Source: GAS188 sp963713805 (GTDB taxonomy: Bacteria; Pseudomonadota; Alphaproteobacteria; Rhizobiales; Beijerinckiaceae). Taken from it: a stretch of 64,000 bases of DNA. The position numbers and the translations under genes are program-made. Below are positions 1 to 8,803 of this stretch, piece by piece. The notes beneath the pieces are model-generated. The model was not told the DNA's origin and ran no database searches. It worked only from the letters and a program-made list of their open reading frames with translations. The DNA is taken from positions 124,001-188,000 of the forward strand of contig CAVQNF010000006.1 in assembly GCA_963713805.1 (NCBI GenBank), in the 5' to 3' direction. How positions within the stretch are numbered: position 1 is the stretch's first letter; every line of letters starts with the position of its first letter.

Positions 1-1
1 T

Positions 2-463
2 CTTGGCATTTTGATCTTTCATCTGTCGCTCGACCTCTACGCCGAGATCGGTCTCGTCGTGCTGATCGCGATGGCGGCCAAGAACGGCATCCTGATCGTC
101 GAGTTCGCCAAGGATCAGCGCGAGCAGGGCATGGATATCAGGGAAGCCGCGGTGCTGGGCGCGCGGATGCGGTTTCGTGCGGTGATGATGACCTCTTTCG
201 CCTTTATCTTCGGCGTCTATCCGTTGGTCGTCGCGCAAGGCGCCGCCGAGATCAGTCGGCATGATGTTGGCACACCAGTGTTCGGCGGCATGATCGCGGC
301 TAGCGCGATCGGGCTGTTTGTGATCCCAATGCTCTATGTCACGTTCCAAACCCTGCGTGAGCGTAGCAGCGCCCGGTTTCGGCGCGCGGAGGCGCCTACC
401 GACAACGCAACTCGAGGACCAGTTCCGCAGATGGATCCGAGTCATAACCACCGCGGAAACTAG
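2..463 (+). CDS. RND efflux pump inner-membrane subunit, C-terminal end (partial)
   Basis: This is the last 150 or so residues of a resistance-nodulation-division pump of the AcrB/HAE1 type, which exports drugs or hydrophobic compounds across the inner membrane using the proton gradient. The gene is cut by the window start. The visible part holds the conserved stretch AAKNGILIVEFAKDQREQG followed by RFRAVMMTSFAFIFGVYPLV and GGMIAASAIGLFVIPMLYV, the usual last transmembrane helices (TM10 to TM12). The tail after them is short and hydrophilic. Frame is open from base 2 with no start codon in the window. Family assignment is firm; the substrate cannot be told from this piece. Confidence 0.92.
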   Translation, partial: LGILIFHLSLDLYAEIGLVVLIAMAAKNGILIVEFAKDQREQGMDIREAAVLGARMRFRAVMMTSFAFIFGVYPLVVAQGAAEISRHDVGTPVFGGMIAASAIGLFVIPMLYVTFQTLRERSSARFRRAEAPTDNATRGPVPQMDPSHNHRGN

Positions 464-768
464 TTCTCGCTCCTTGTAGCGCGCCAAGGCCAACTGGCGG
501 GAAGATGCGGGCCGTGGACGGAACGCGCGATGTCGGATCATGGCACTACGGCGGCGTCCGCAGACGTCCACTTTGATGGCCGCTTTGGGAGGTTAAGCGG
601 ACCTGCGTGGGAAAGCGCAGAAGCGACGTTCATGACCCGAAGGCGACATGCGGGCGCAGAATAGCCGCTTGCGGTTTTTGTCGTCAGACCCATCGAACTC
701 CACAGACGGCTGTGACCGGGTGTGTTATCTTTCGAATAGCAGTCCCCTGAGACACGGGAAGAGGTACA
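464..768. other. intergenic stretch, no gene seen
   Basis: About 300 bases between the RND gene and the decayed ABC gene. No open frame here resembles a protein I know, and I see no clear terminator or repeat. Confidence 0.5.
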
Positions 769-1490
769 TGAGGCGGCGGGAATTCATTATGCTTGCGGGT
801 GGTACCGCCGTTACCCTGCCCCTCGCAGCATATGCGCAACAGGGGAAGGTCTGGCGCATTGGATACCTGCACACGGCTTTCTTGATACTCCTGGCGACGC
901 AGCACTATTAGAAGCGTTTACAAGTGAGTTGAGTAAAGCTCGGCACCGGGTCGCCCGCGGGTGTTGCGAAGACATTTGAGTTTCTTCACACCATCGTTCC
1001 CGGGGCCGTCAAGATCGCGGTCTTGATGTCCGCAAATCCGACGCATCCCAAGCAGGTACCGAACTGGCGAGTGCCGCGGCGCAAGCTCTCGGCCTTTCGA
1101 CCGTCCCTATTGTTTCAGCGACTCCCCGAGGATTTACCGCGCGCATTTCAAGATATAACGCAGGCAAACTGTGATGCCCTGTTTGTTCCCGGGGATCCAC
1201 TTCGGCCGGCCATTGTCAGCCTCGCCGCAGCTGCACGAATTCCCGCCGGATATCAGTACCGCGAGTATGCTAAATTGGGGGGACTATTGAGTTATGGCCC
1301 AATTCAAGACCCAATGTGGAGGCGGTCCGCACAATACATCGACAAGATTTTCAAGGGTGCCAGCCCCGCCGATCTGCCGGTCGAGCAGCCAACCAGGTTT
1401 GAGCTGGTCGTCAATCTCAAGACTGCCGGAGCGCTCGGCCTCACAATCCCGCAATCGATCCTCGCCCGCGCCGACGAGGTGATCGAATAG
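769..1490 (+). pseudogene. decayed ABC transporter substrate-binding protein
   Basis: Remnant of a periplasmic binding protein of the kind very common in Bradyrhizobium relatives (ABC-type uncharacterised substrate family, usually about 325 residues). It starts with a typical exported N-terminus, MRRREFIMLAGGTAVTLPLA followed by AYAQQGKVWRIGYLHT, and ends with the typical tail GGLLSYGPIQD, ADLPVEQPTRFELVVNLKTA, SILARADEVIE. Between LLEAFTSELSK and GSPAGVAKTFEFLHTIVPG roughly 100 residues of the first lobe are missing, and there are several frame changes (near 880, 935 and 1065). The internal loss cannot be a single-base error, so this copy is a true pseudogene. No permease or ATPase partner is next to it. 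Confidence 0.8.
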
Positions 1491-1646
1491 CGTTGCCACA
1501 CTTCCGGAATTGGCCCAGAGCTGCAACGGCAGCCCACTGCTAGTCCTTCCACAGGTGAGCGTAGAGCGGACCTTTGCCGGGCATCGGCCAACCGACGCTG
1601 GCGGACGTCGAACGTCGGTGCCGAGTTCAGAAATCCAGGGCGACGA

Positions 1647-2489
1647 TCAGTCGGGCTGCGTAGCCATGTCATCGCCGTCCGCCCGCCCGAGCGCAGGGAG
1701 GTACCGGCCGAAGTTCAATTCGAAGTCGCTCCGAATACCGTAACCGATACTACGGACGTTGGCACGGCGCGCCTGCGCACTGGGCCAAGCCAGGGTTGAG
1801 AAGAACATGTCGTTGCTCGACTGAAGCTCGGTAGCTGTCGGCGTCCCGAACCGATTGATCTGGGCCTTCGCCGCGGCCAGCGTTTCTCGATCGAACGAGG
1901 CCAGACGCCGGACGAGCGAATCGACAAACGAGTCGAGGTGGCCATCGTCCAGCGTGCGGTTCACCCAGCCATAGCGCTCGGCGATATCAGCATCGAAATC
2001 GTCGCCGCTGAGGACGATCTCAAGTGCGCGCGAGCGGCCGACCAAGCGCGGGAGCCATTCCAGCGCTCCGCCGCCCGGGACCAGTCCGACGCCGATCTCG
2101 GGGTTGCCGAATAGGGCGCTTTGCCGGCTGGCGAAGCGCATGTCGCAGGCCAGCACGAACTCGTTGCCGATGCCGCGCGTGCGGCCGCGTATCTTGGCGA
2201 TGCTTACGACTGCCGAGGACGAGAGGCGCAGCACAAGGTCGCGCCAAAGGCCCAGCACCTCTGGCCGTTCAGCTGCCTTGGATACGTCGAGATGGGCGAT
2301 GAAAAAATCGGAATTCGCCGACTGGAACACTACGACCTTCACAGACGGGTCCGTCTCGAGATCGGTCATTAGCGCTCCCAATTCGACGATCGTTGTGGGA
2401 ACAAACATGTTGATCGGCGGGTTGCTGAAGGTGATCGTCCACCGGCCCGGATAGGTGCGGTCGGTGTTGAACTGCGAAGGGTCAGGCAT
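1647..2489 (-). CDS. enoyl-CoA hydratase/isomerase family protein
   Basis: A 280-residue crotonase-fold protein, the usual length for the family, which hydrates or isomerises acyl-CoA thioesters in the cytoplasm. Visible signatures are the N-terminal WTITFSNPPINMFVPTTI, the oxyanion-hole region RGRTRGIGNEFVLACDMRFA, and NPEIGVGLVPGGGALEWLPR. The start at 2489 is preferred over the longer frame because AGGAG lies about 8 bases upstream of this ATG. The catalytic acid that defines true hydratases is not obvious, so the reaction may differ. It stands alone, with an antibiotic-biosynthesis monooxygenase-like gene upstream on the same strand about 320 bases away. Confidence 0.85.
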   Translation of the reverse strand: MPDPSQFNTDRTYPGRWTITFSNPPINMFVPTTIVELGALMTDLETDPSVKVVVFQSANSDFFIAHLDVSKAAERPEVLGLWRDLVLRLSSSAVVSIAKIRGRTRGIGNEFVLACDMRFASRQSALFGNPEIGVGLVPGGGALEWLPRLVGRSRALEIVLSGDDFDADIAERYGWVNRTLDDGHLDSFVDSLVRRLASFDRETLAAAKAQINRFGTPTATELQSSNDMFFSTLAWPSAQARRANVRSIGYGIRSDFELNFGRYLPALGRADGDDMATQPD

Positions 2490-2808
2490 GGCGCATCTCC
2501 TAAACCAGGCCGACAACACGGATCACTATTAGACTTTGGCTCGCCAAGTACATCGCGGTTCCTTCCGAGCGAATGCCGCCGTATCGCTACGAGAGCTTCA
2601 CAGGATTGTTGAAAACGGTGCCTCGGCAGTGCAGAAGAACAGTGCTTTATATGGGGCTTGCCAACCCCATGTCCACGAGACATGGGCGACCACTGCACAC
2701 GGTGAGAACGCGGATCTGCTGCGCGGAACAATCGCGGGATGGTCGCCGACGAATCACACAGCGCATCTTCGGCCTGTCGCGCTGCGAAGCCCCTTGGAGC
2801 CATCGGTC
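2490..2808. other. intergenic stretch, no gene seen
   Basis: About 320 bases between two minus-strand genes. The open frames crossing it have no recognisable motif and no ribosome binding site. It probably carries the promoter of the enoyl-CoA hydratase-like gene. Confidence 0.45.
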
Positions 2809-3150
2809 TCACACGCGTGCTTTGCGGCGCAGGCGCGGATTCTCGACCGTCTGAATAACCTCGAAACCCTCGAATTCCGGATGCCCGAGATAGAGGGGTT
2901 TGTGGGAGCCCGCGCTCCTATGCGCCGCGCGGAATTGCTCGGACTGGGTCCAAGCAGTGAACAGCTCCCGGCTGATCCAAATCGTGTGTGAGGAATAGAG
3001 CGTATGGTCCTCGCGCTCGGGGCCGCGCAATAAATGGAATTCGACGAAGCCCGTGACTTCGCCGAGGCGGGTATCCCGCGACAACCAAACCTCCTCGAAT
3101 GCTTTTTCCTCGCCCTTGAGAACCTTGAAGCGATTCATTGCGATGAACAT
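2809..3150 (-). CDS. antibiotic biosynthesis monooxygenase (ABM) domain protein
   Basis: A 113-residue protein of the dimeric alpha/beta barrel ABM family, which includes heme-degrading HmoA/IsdG proteins and small quinol monooxygenases. The sequence opens MFIAMNRFKVLKGEEKAFEE, followed by WLSRDTRLGEVTGFVEFHLL and the stretch YSSHTIWISRELFTAWTQSE, which matches the HmoA-type pattern of a short beta strand, helix and W-x-S-x-E/F-x-W. The start at 3150 is supported by AGGAGG six bases upstream. Length is normal for a single-domain ABM protein. The substrate is unknown; heme degradation is one possibility because the sequence is closer to HmoA than to the YgiN type. Confidence 0.82.
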   Translation of the reverse strand: MFIAMNRFKVLKGEEKAFEEVWLSRDTRLGEVTGFVEFHLLRGPEREDHTLYSSHTIWISRELFTAWTQSEQFRAAHRSAGSHKPLYLGHPEFEGFEVIQTVENPRLRRKARV

Positions 3151-3644
3151 GAGTTCCTCCTGACCGTAGAGAATAGTTACGAAGGACGAACCGCCGGACT
3201 ATTGGAAAGCGTGGGTATTCACGCTACGATGGAATTTCAAGTCCGCCGCCTGTGAGTGCCAAATTATGAGGAGCGAATGGGACATCCCGCATCACTCGGT
3301 GCGAAAATCGCCAAGTCACTTAGGGCGAGCTCGGCGGTCCTCCATTAGATATTCCTTCCGGTGTGCGTGGACGGCTTCACTGTATGAGGCGGGGGGAGCA
3401 AGGGCGTTGACCGCGTATTGATGAGAGGACATGGCCAGGCTGGACCTGCGGATGCAGGAGGGCGACACGATCGCCCGGCTACCGAGTGTAGATGGCGGCG
3501 AAGGCTATTGGTTACCGCGTTCGAGCGCAAGAAAATCTGCCGTGAAAAAGTGTCGCCTGAGAGGAAATCTCGGTAATTTTGGATCCGGGTCGGTCATCTT
3601 AACTCGAGTTGTCTAATTGCCAATGCTTTTCAAGGAGATTCTGT
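3151..3644. other. intergenic stretch, no gene seen
   Basis: Nearly 500 bases between divergent genes (ABM on -, DUF4331 on +). Short open frames here lack recognisable sequence. It must hold the promoters of both neighbours, but no convincing -35/-10 pair or operator was picked out by eye. The only clear signal is AAGGAG at 3632-3637, the ribosome binding site of the DUF4331 gene. Confidence 0.45.
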
Positions 3645-4715
3645 ATGTCACATCATTTCGATACCAAACTGGCGAGGGAAGATCCGAGCCTCAACCTCTG
3701 CGACTTTTATTTATTTGACGGCCCCTCGGGCAAGACGGTAATGGCGATGACCGTGAATCCGGATGTGGGATTATCGGCTCCGGATACGCTTCATCCAGAA
3801 GGGCTCTACGCGTTCCGGTTCGACCTGAACGGAGATGCGAGGGAAGAGGTTACGTTCAAGTTCAGGTTTGGTGAACCACGACACGGAGATGGCAGTGAGC
3901 ATACTCACATTCAGCCGTTTGTGGTGCGGAAGGCGACGGGTGACGATGCTCTTCGTGGTGACGCCGGAGAGAGTCTGGTTGAGGGTGAAACCGGTTCGGT
4001 CGCGACTAATTCGGGTCTTCGTGCGTATGTTGGGATTGCTCCAGAGCTATTTGCGGCAAATGCTGGATTCCGCACATTTATGACTGCTTTCTATAAGGAC
4101 CAGCGCTACGATGGGGACGCCTTTCTGCATCAGCAGAATCCCTTTGCGAGGCGGAATGTTACGGCGATTGTGCTGGAGGTGCCGAGCGAACTGATTGGGA
4201 AGGGAAAAATCAACGCATGGGCGACGATCTCCCTCTTTGGCCATGCGCCGGAGGTACAAGTTTCGCGTTGGGGCCTGCCTATGGTTACGCATCTCTTCCT
4301 GAACGACCCGAGCGATCAAGAGGTGAAAGAACAATTCAATGCGTCGGTTCCGTCTGAAGATCTAGAGCGCTTCGCGAAGTCGATCGCGGATTTTGCGGAG
4401 AAGATGACGACCTATGCCGGTTCGGCGGCGGACCCGGGTGAATACGGGAAGCTGATCGCTGCACGGCTTTGTCCCAACACGTTGCCTTACGAGCTTGGAA
4501 CGTCCGCCGCATTTGAGGTGGCCAGCTTCAATGGACGCGCGCTCGGCGACGATGTGCTGGATGTGATGTTGACGCTGGCGGCCAACACGCCAATTGTCGA
4601 TGGACTTGCTCCCGACCGCGGGCGCATTCGCAAGGATTTCCCGTATTATGGAGCGCCGTATACGGCGGAGGAGCAGGTCGGGGTGACGCCGATGCCGCGC
4701 CCGGCTAAGAAGTAG
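3645..4715 (+). CDS. DUF4331 domain protein
   Basis: A 356-residue protein of the DUF4331 family, whose biochemical role is not known. Visible family features are the start MSHHFDTKLAREDPSLNLCD with FYLFDGPSGKTVMAMTVNPD just after it, the central AFRFDLNGDAREEVTFKFRF, and a late NTLPYELGTSAAFEVASFNG. The ATG at 3645 has AAGGAG eight bases upstream. Unlike many family members it has no signal peptide, so it is probably cytoplasmic. Its base composition looks less GC-rich than its neighbours, and it has no operon partner, which would fit acquisition by transfer. I cannot assign a function. Confidence 0.85.
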   Translation: MSHHFDTKLAREDPSLNLCDFYLFDGPSGKTVMAMTVNPDVGLSAPDTLHPEGLYAFRFDLNGDAREEVTFKFRFGEPRHGDGSEHTHIQPFVVRKATGDDALRGDAGESLVEGETGSVATNSGLRAYVGIAPELFAANAGFRTFMTAFYKDQRYDGDAFLHQQNPFARRNVTAIVLEVPSELIGKGKINAWATISLFGHAPEVQVSRWGLPMVTHLFLNDPSDQEVKEQFNASVPSEDLERFAKSIADFAEKMTTYAGSAADPGEYGKLIAARLCPNTLPYELGTSAAFEVASFNGRALGDDVLDVMLTLAANTPIVDGLAPDRGRIRKDFPYYGAPYTAEEQVGVTPMPRPAKK

Positions 4716-5102
4716 GCGGGAAGCGACGCTTGAGAATGATGTTGGGGATCAGGGCGCTTCCGTGGGCAGCTGGTATTCGAGATCGTAGCTGTGCTTGCCT
4801 TCGGCGATGATCGGAAGCCAGGGAGGGGGCGCGGGTCGGACACTCGGGCACGTAGAGAACACAGGCACCCGACGGCGTTGACAACCGCTCAGAACCGAGC
4901 CGCCGCCCATTGACCCGATTAGAGAACACAATCGGTGGAAAGCTGACGCTCGGCCGGCGTTGGAAGGTTCAGGCAATCCCACGCATGGCGATGGCGCGAT
5001 AGAATGCTTCGCCGTCGTAGGCGGCCGTGACCGAGCCGAGGCAACTTGTCGCGCAGAGACAAGCACGGACGGTTGCCGTCAAGCGGAGGTCCGGTTGAGG
5101 CC
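4716..5102. other. intergenic stretch, no confident gene
   Basis: About 390 bases between convergent genes. A minus-strand frame ends in a protein-like tail (EGKHSYDLEYQLP near 4755-4800) but nothing upstream of it supports a gene; it may be the end of a lost gene. Confidence 0.4.
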
Positions 5103-5867
5103 TTACAAATACGAGACGAGCTGCTGGCCGCCGTCGATATCGTACGTCGCGCCCGTCAGCGCCGTGTTGCTCATGATGTGAACGGCGAGCGCGGCGACGT
5201 CAGCCGGTCCGACGACGCGCCGGATGGGCAGCGTGGCGCGGAGCTCGTCGCGCCGCTTGTCAAGGTCGTCGCCGAGGATCGATGCCGAGAGGGGTGTGTC
5301 GACGAAGCCCGCGGCGATCAGGTTGACGCGGATCGGCGCGAGCTCGAGCGCGAGGTTGGCGATGAGGGCGGGGAATGCGACGGTGGCTGTCGAAGCGATT
5401 CCGAGGCCAGCTCGTGGACGGCGTGCGCCCGTGCCGCCCATGAATACCAGGGAGCCGAGCGGCCTGACCTTGTCGGCGGCGCCACGTGCGACCTCGAGCG
5501 CAAGCAACAGGTGCTCGGTGAGGCCGCGTCGCGCCTCCTCTGGCGGCATTTCAAGGGGAGGCCCATAATGCGGAGCGCCGGCGGTGACCATTACATGGTC
5601 GATCGGGGTTGGGAGGCCCTGGAAGAACGACTGCAGGGAGGCCGGATCGTTTGCGTCGAAGGCCGCGGTGCGCTGCGCGTCGAGCTCGAGCGCTGCTTGC
5701 CTGAGGCGTTCGGGATTGCGCCCGGTGATGATGACGCTGGCGCCCTCGGCGCGGGCTCGCCGGGCGGTTTCCAGCCCGATGCCGGCGCTGCCGCCGATAA
5801 CGACGACGGTCTGGCTGAGCAGTTCCGGTTCGCGCCGGGTGGATACAGTAGTGGTTGCGGTGGTCAT
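5103..5867 (-). CDS. SDR-family oxidoreductase lacking the usual YxxxK
   Basis: A 254-residue Rossmann protein of the short-chain dehydrogenase/reductase superfamily. The cofactor motif GGSAGIGLETARRARAEGA is intact, as are the NAG-like position (TAGAPHYG), the C-terminal VNLIAAGFVDTPLSASILGD and the terminal GATYDIDGGQQLV. The catalytic segment reads FMGGTGARRPRAGLGIASTA, so Ser is replaced by Gly/Thr and the Tyr-x-x-x-Lys pair is absent. I recall a rhizobial subgroup with the same pattern, so this is probably not an error. It may bind NAD(P) without classical hydride transfer or use other residues. The start at 5867 follows a G-rich Shine-Dalgarno stretch. Confidence 0.85.
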   Translation of the reverse strand: MTTATTTVSTRREPELLSQTVVVIGGSAGIGLETARRARAEGASVIITGRNPERLRQAALELDAQRTAAFDANDPASLQSFFQGLPTPIDHVMVTAGAPHYGPPLEMPPEEARRGLTEHLLLALEVARGAADKVRPLGSLVFMGGTGARRPRAGLGIASTATVAFPALIANLALELAPIRVNLIAAGFVDTPLSASILGDDLDKRRDELRATLPIRRVVGPADVAALAVHIMSNTALTGATYDIDGGQQLVSYL

Positions 5868-5898
5868 GATTCCCCCCGTGGGCGGTGCGGGCGACCGG

Positions 5899-6039
5899 TC
5901 ACGAAGTGGCCGCCGAGTTCGAGACGGATAGGGCATATATGTTGAGGGCGCCCGCCCCGAACACCGCTACGATGTGCACGTTCTCTGCCCGGCGCGGCGA
6001 GCCGCCGCCGATGACGATGAGGTCGTAGCCGCCGCTCAT
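5899..6039 (-). pseudogene. possible N-terminal scrap of an FAD oxidoreductase
   Basis: The ATG at 6039 begins MSGGYDLIVIGGGSP, which is the dinucleotide-binding start of many flavin disulfide-type oxidoreductases, but the frame loses all resemblance after about 20 residues and ends at 5899. It overlaps by ATGA with the end of the fragment upstream. I read it as a truncated relic; the call rests on one short motif. Confidence 0.35.
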
Positions 6040-6110
6040 GACGGCAGCGGCTTGCCGGCTTGCTTCCGGACGATGTACTCGGCGTACCAGTTGGGCCAGT
6101 CCGCATCTCG
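6036..6110 (-). pseudogene. C-terminal scrap of a small protein (DWPNWYAEYIV tail)
   Basis: In one minus-strand frame the sequence reads RDADWPNWYAEYIVRKQAG and stops at 6036 after KPLPS. I have seen similar tails (D-W-x-x-W-Y-A-x-Y-x-V-x-E-Q-A-G) on short proteins of unknown role. Nothing upstream continues it, so only the tail remains. The rest of the 5868-6589 stretch shows no gene. Confidence 0.35.
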
Positions 6111-6589
6111 CTGATGCAATCACGTCTTCATGCGCAAGCAATGACTATCTTCGAAATCCTCGCATTATACAATCGCGAGTGCACAAAGTTGGTCTATCTG
6201 AAATCCATCAGCGACGCAGGGAAGTCACCCGGGGAGCGGTGATCTCGCGGTCCCGCTCACGCATCGACTTCTTGGCTATTGCATCACGCAGTTGCACGAG
6301 AACGTCTTCGATGTGGTTTCGCATTCTCCTGCTCCTTCGTCGCGTCGCGGTCCTGATCGCCGTCGCTTAACCAGCGGGTTTGTGTAAGGTATCTTTCCTC
6401 TCGGCCAGATCATCGTAGTGATCATAGATGCCGCGCACGAGCGCACATGACGTGACCCGTTAGGAACTTCGCGGCAATCGCACGAAACGAGGCAGGACAA
6501 AGCGCGCATCTCATCAGGTTACAGTACTCACTGTAGATCGCGTCCGCCGCGGTCGCGATGTCCGGTCCCGCCCTTCTACCATCAGGCTC

Positions 6590-8779
6590 TTACTTCAGGC
6601 TCCGCCAGAGATTGCTGTAGTCGTCGGTCCAGGCGCGGATCGTGTCGGGCGGGTCGATTGGCGTTCCATCCGCCAGGGGGCTCGCAGAGAACAGGCCGGG
6701 CCGGCTGCTGATGAGCACCCACTGGGCCATGTTCCGGCCGGATTCGGCATCGGCCGTGTTGGTGACGAGACGCGCCGGCGTCTCGATGGCATCGGCGGCG
6801 CGCGCGACGACCGGAGCGAGATCGAGGAATTGGTTCGACACGTGGACGGCGATCACGCCACCTCGCGCAAGATGCCGCTGATACAACCGAAACGCCTCGA
6901 GTGTGAGGAGATGGGCCGGGATGGCATCGCCCGAAAAAGCATCGATCACCAGAAGGTCGTACTGCCGATCGGGCTCGGCTTCGAGGCCGAGGCGGCCATC
7001 GCCGAGCCGCAGGCTCCAGGCGGCGCCGCAGGAATTGAGGTAACCGAAATCCCGGGACGCGATCACCGGGACCAACGGGTTGATCTCGTAGAACCGAATC
7101 GAGTCCCGCGGCCGCGCATAGGCGGCGAGCGTCCCGACTCCGAGACCAATGACGCCGATCCGGACGGCCCCTGCCGCCTCCAGCGAGGCGAGCGCGAGAC
7201 CGACACCGGATTGCGGCGAGTAATAGGTAGTCGGGATGCAGCGCCGCAGAGGATCTTGGAATTCCTCGCCGTGTATGATCGTGCCGTACATGAGACGCCT
7301 GACCGCCCCCCGCCCATCCGCGGCGGCCACCTCCACGACCTTGAGGGCCCCGTAGAAATTGCGGGCCCGGACCAGGGCGCTGCTGGAATCCATATATTCC
7401 CACTGCGCCCCCCAGCCGACCATCAAGATCCACAGAAGGATGGCACCGAGATAGGTGAGCAGTTGCGCCCGATCTCGGGGTGGTCGGGCGCGGTGGACCA
7501 CGAAGATGGCGACGATCCCGGTCAGCGCCAGCGCGATCGGCAGATCGTAGAGGGCATCGAGCACCGCCGGAGCGACAGCGGCCGCCAGCAGCGCGCCGGC
7601 GGCCCCGCCTGCCGCGACGGTGAGGTAGAAACTCGTGAGATGCGAAGTTCGTGGCCGCAGCCCCGCCAGTTCCCCGTGGCACAGCATGCAGGCGGTGAAC
7701 AAGCCGGCCGAGTAGAGGCCGACCAGCAGACGCGGATCGCTGTTGGCGTGGTTGCCCACCGCAGCGTACATCATGGCGGGAAGGAATTCGGCGAAGGCGA
7801 TGCAGAAGAGCACGCGTTTGTACCAGCGGCTGCTTTCGAAACACAAGATCAAGGTCAACAGGTAGATCGCCAGCGGCCCCACCCACAAGAGCGGGATCGC
7901 CGCGACGTTCTGCGTGATATGGCCCGTGACTGCGAGAAGCAGCATCGAGGGCGCAGCCGAAAGCACGAACCACAGGATCCTTTCGACCAAAGAGACCCGA
8001 CCTTCGGCACGCGCCGCATCCGGAGCGCGAGCGATCGATACGGGCAATGACGTCACCCAGGCCGTCCCGGCGCAGGCGAACGCGAAGACGACATAGGCGG
8101 CGGACCAGAGACGCGCCTGAAGCACCGTATCGAAGAGCGGTTCCACTACGATCGGATAGGCGAGAAGCGCCAGCAGCGAGCCGAAATTGGAGAGGGCGAA
8201 CAGACGATAGGGATTGGCGGCGAGGCCGCCGGCTTCGTGCCGTCGGGAGAGCCAAGCCTGCATCAGAGGGCCGGTCGCCGACAACAGCACGAAGGGCAGC
8301 CCGATGGTCACGGCGAGGAGCATCAGGACGCGAAGCGCCGGCGCCTCCTCGCCCGTCGGCTTCCAGACCGGCGAAGGAATGACGGGAAGCAGCAGGAGGC
8401 TCGCGGCCAGCAGGCCCACATGCAGGAGGCGCTGCCCCGCCGGCGTGAGGAGCCGCGCCGATCCATGGGCGTAGACATAGCCGATACAGAGCGTGACCTG
8501 GAAGAACAGGAGGCAGGTGGTCCAGACGCCCGCCGTCCCGCCGAACCAGGGCAGGATCATCTTGGCGATCATCGGTTCCACAAGGAACAGCAGCACCGAT
8601 CCGAGCAGGATCGAGACCGGGATGGTCGCTGTCGCGGCAAAGCCCGTCAGGGCCGCCCGGCGGACCGCCTGATCATGCAGAGCCGCGCGGATCGACGGCG
8701 GGGACACGCCGGGTTTGTGCCACGCGAAGGTAAAGAACTCCTTCCGGCAGTCGAGCCGATCATGGACGACCCGCCTCAA
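6590..8779 (-). CDS. membrane-anchored spermidine synthase-like protein
   Basis: A 729-residue intact protein with two parts. Residues about 45-440 form many hydrophobic helices (for example VSILLGSVLLFLVEPMIAKM and FGGTAGVWTTCLLFFQVTLC). Residues about 460-720 form a cytoplasmic spermidine synthase-like Rossmann domain with IGVIGLGVGTLAAYARP, the acidic FYEINPLV and YDLLVIDAFSGDAIPAHLLT. In true spermidine synthases the last motif carries the catalytic Asp in a similar DxxD context. Fusions of a transporter-like region with SpeE-like domains are common in proteobacteria but their substrate is mostly unknown. It is a single-gene unit here, with no speD or speB beside it, so polyamine synthesis is an inference only. 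Confidence 0.85.
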   Translation of the reverse strand: MRRVVHDRLDCRKEFFTFAWHKPGVSPPSIRAALHDQAVRRAALTGFAATATIPVSILLGSVLLFLVEPMIAKMILPWFGGTAGVWTTCLLFFQVTLCIGYVYAHGSARLLTPAGQRLLHVGLLAASLLLLPVIPSPVWKPTGEEAPALRVLMLLAVTIGLPFVLLSATGPLMQAWLSRRHEAGGLAANPYRLFALSNFGSLLALLAYPIVVEPLFDTVLQARLWSAAYVVFAFACAGTAWVTSLPVSIARAPDAARAEGRVSLVERILWFVLSAAPSMLLLAVTGHITQNVAAIPLLWVGPLAIYLLTLILCFESSRWYKRVLFCIAFAEFLPAMMYAAVGNHANSDPRLLVGLYSAGLFTACMLCHGELAGLRPRTSHLTSFYLTVAAGGAAGALLAAAVAPAVLDALYDLPIALALTGIVAIFVVHRARPPRDRAQLLTYLGAILLWILMVGWGAQWEYMDSSSALVRARNFYGALKVVEVAAADGRGAVRRLMYGTIIHGEEFQDPLRRCIPTTYYSPQSGVGLALASLEAAGAVRIGVIGLGVGTLAAYARPRDSIRFYEINPLVPVIASRDFGYLNSCGAAWSLRLGDGRLGLEAEPDRQYDLLVIDAFSGDAIPAHLLTLEAFRLYQRHLARGGVIAVHVSNQFLDLAPVVARAADAIETPARLVTNTADAESGRNMAQWVLISSRPGLFSASPLADGTPIDPPDTIRAWTDDYSNLWRSLK

Positions 8780-8803
8780 CTGTGCTGCTTTGAAAAGCCA
8801 GCA

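Noticed and set aside
5046..5945. Plus-strand 299-aa frame opposite the SDR gene
   Set aside because: Shadow frame of a conserved gene; no motif, no start signal.
6830..8050. Plus-strand frames (up to 406 aa) opposite the spermidine synthase-like gene
   Set aside because: Low-complexity Arg/Asp/Gly-rich reading that mirrors the membrane-protein codons; the minus-strand protein has clear helices and motifs.
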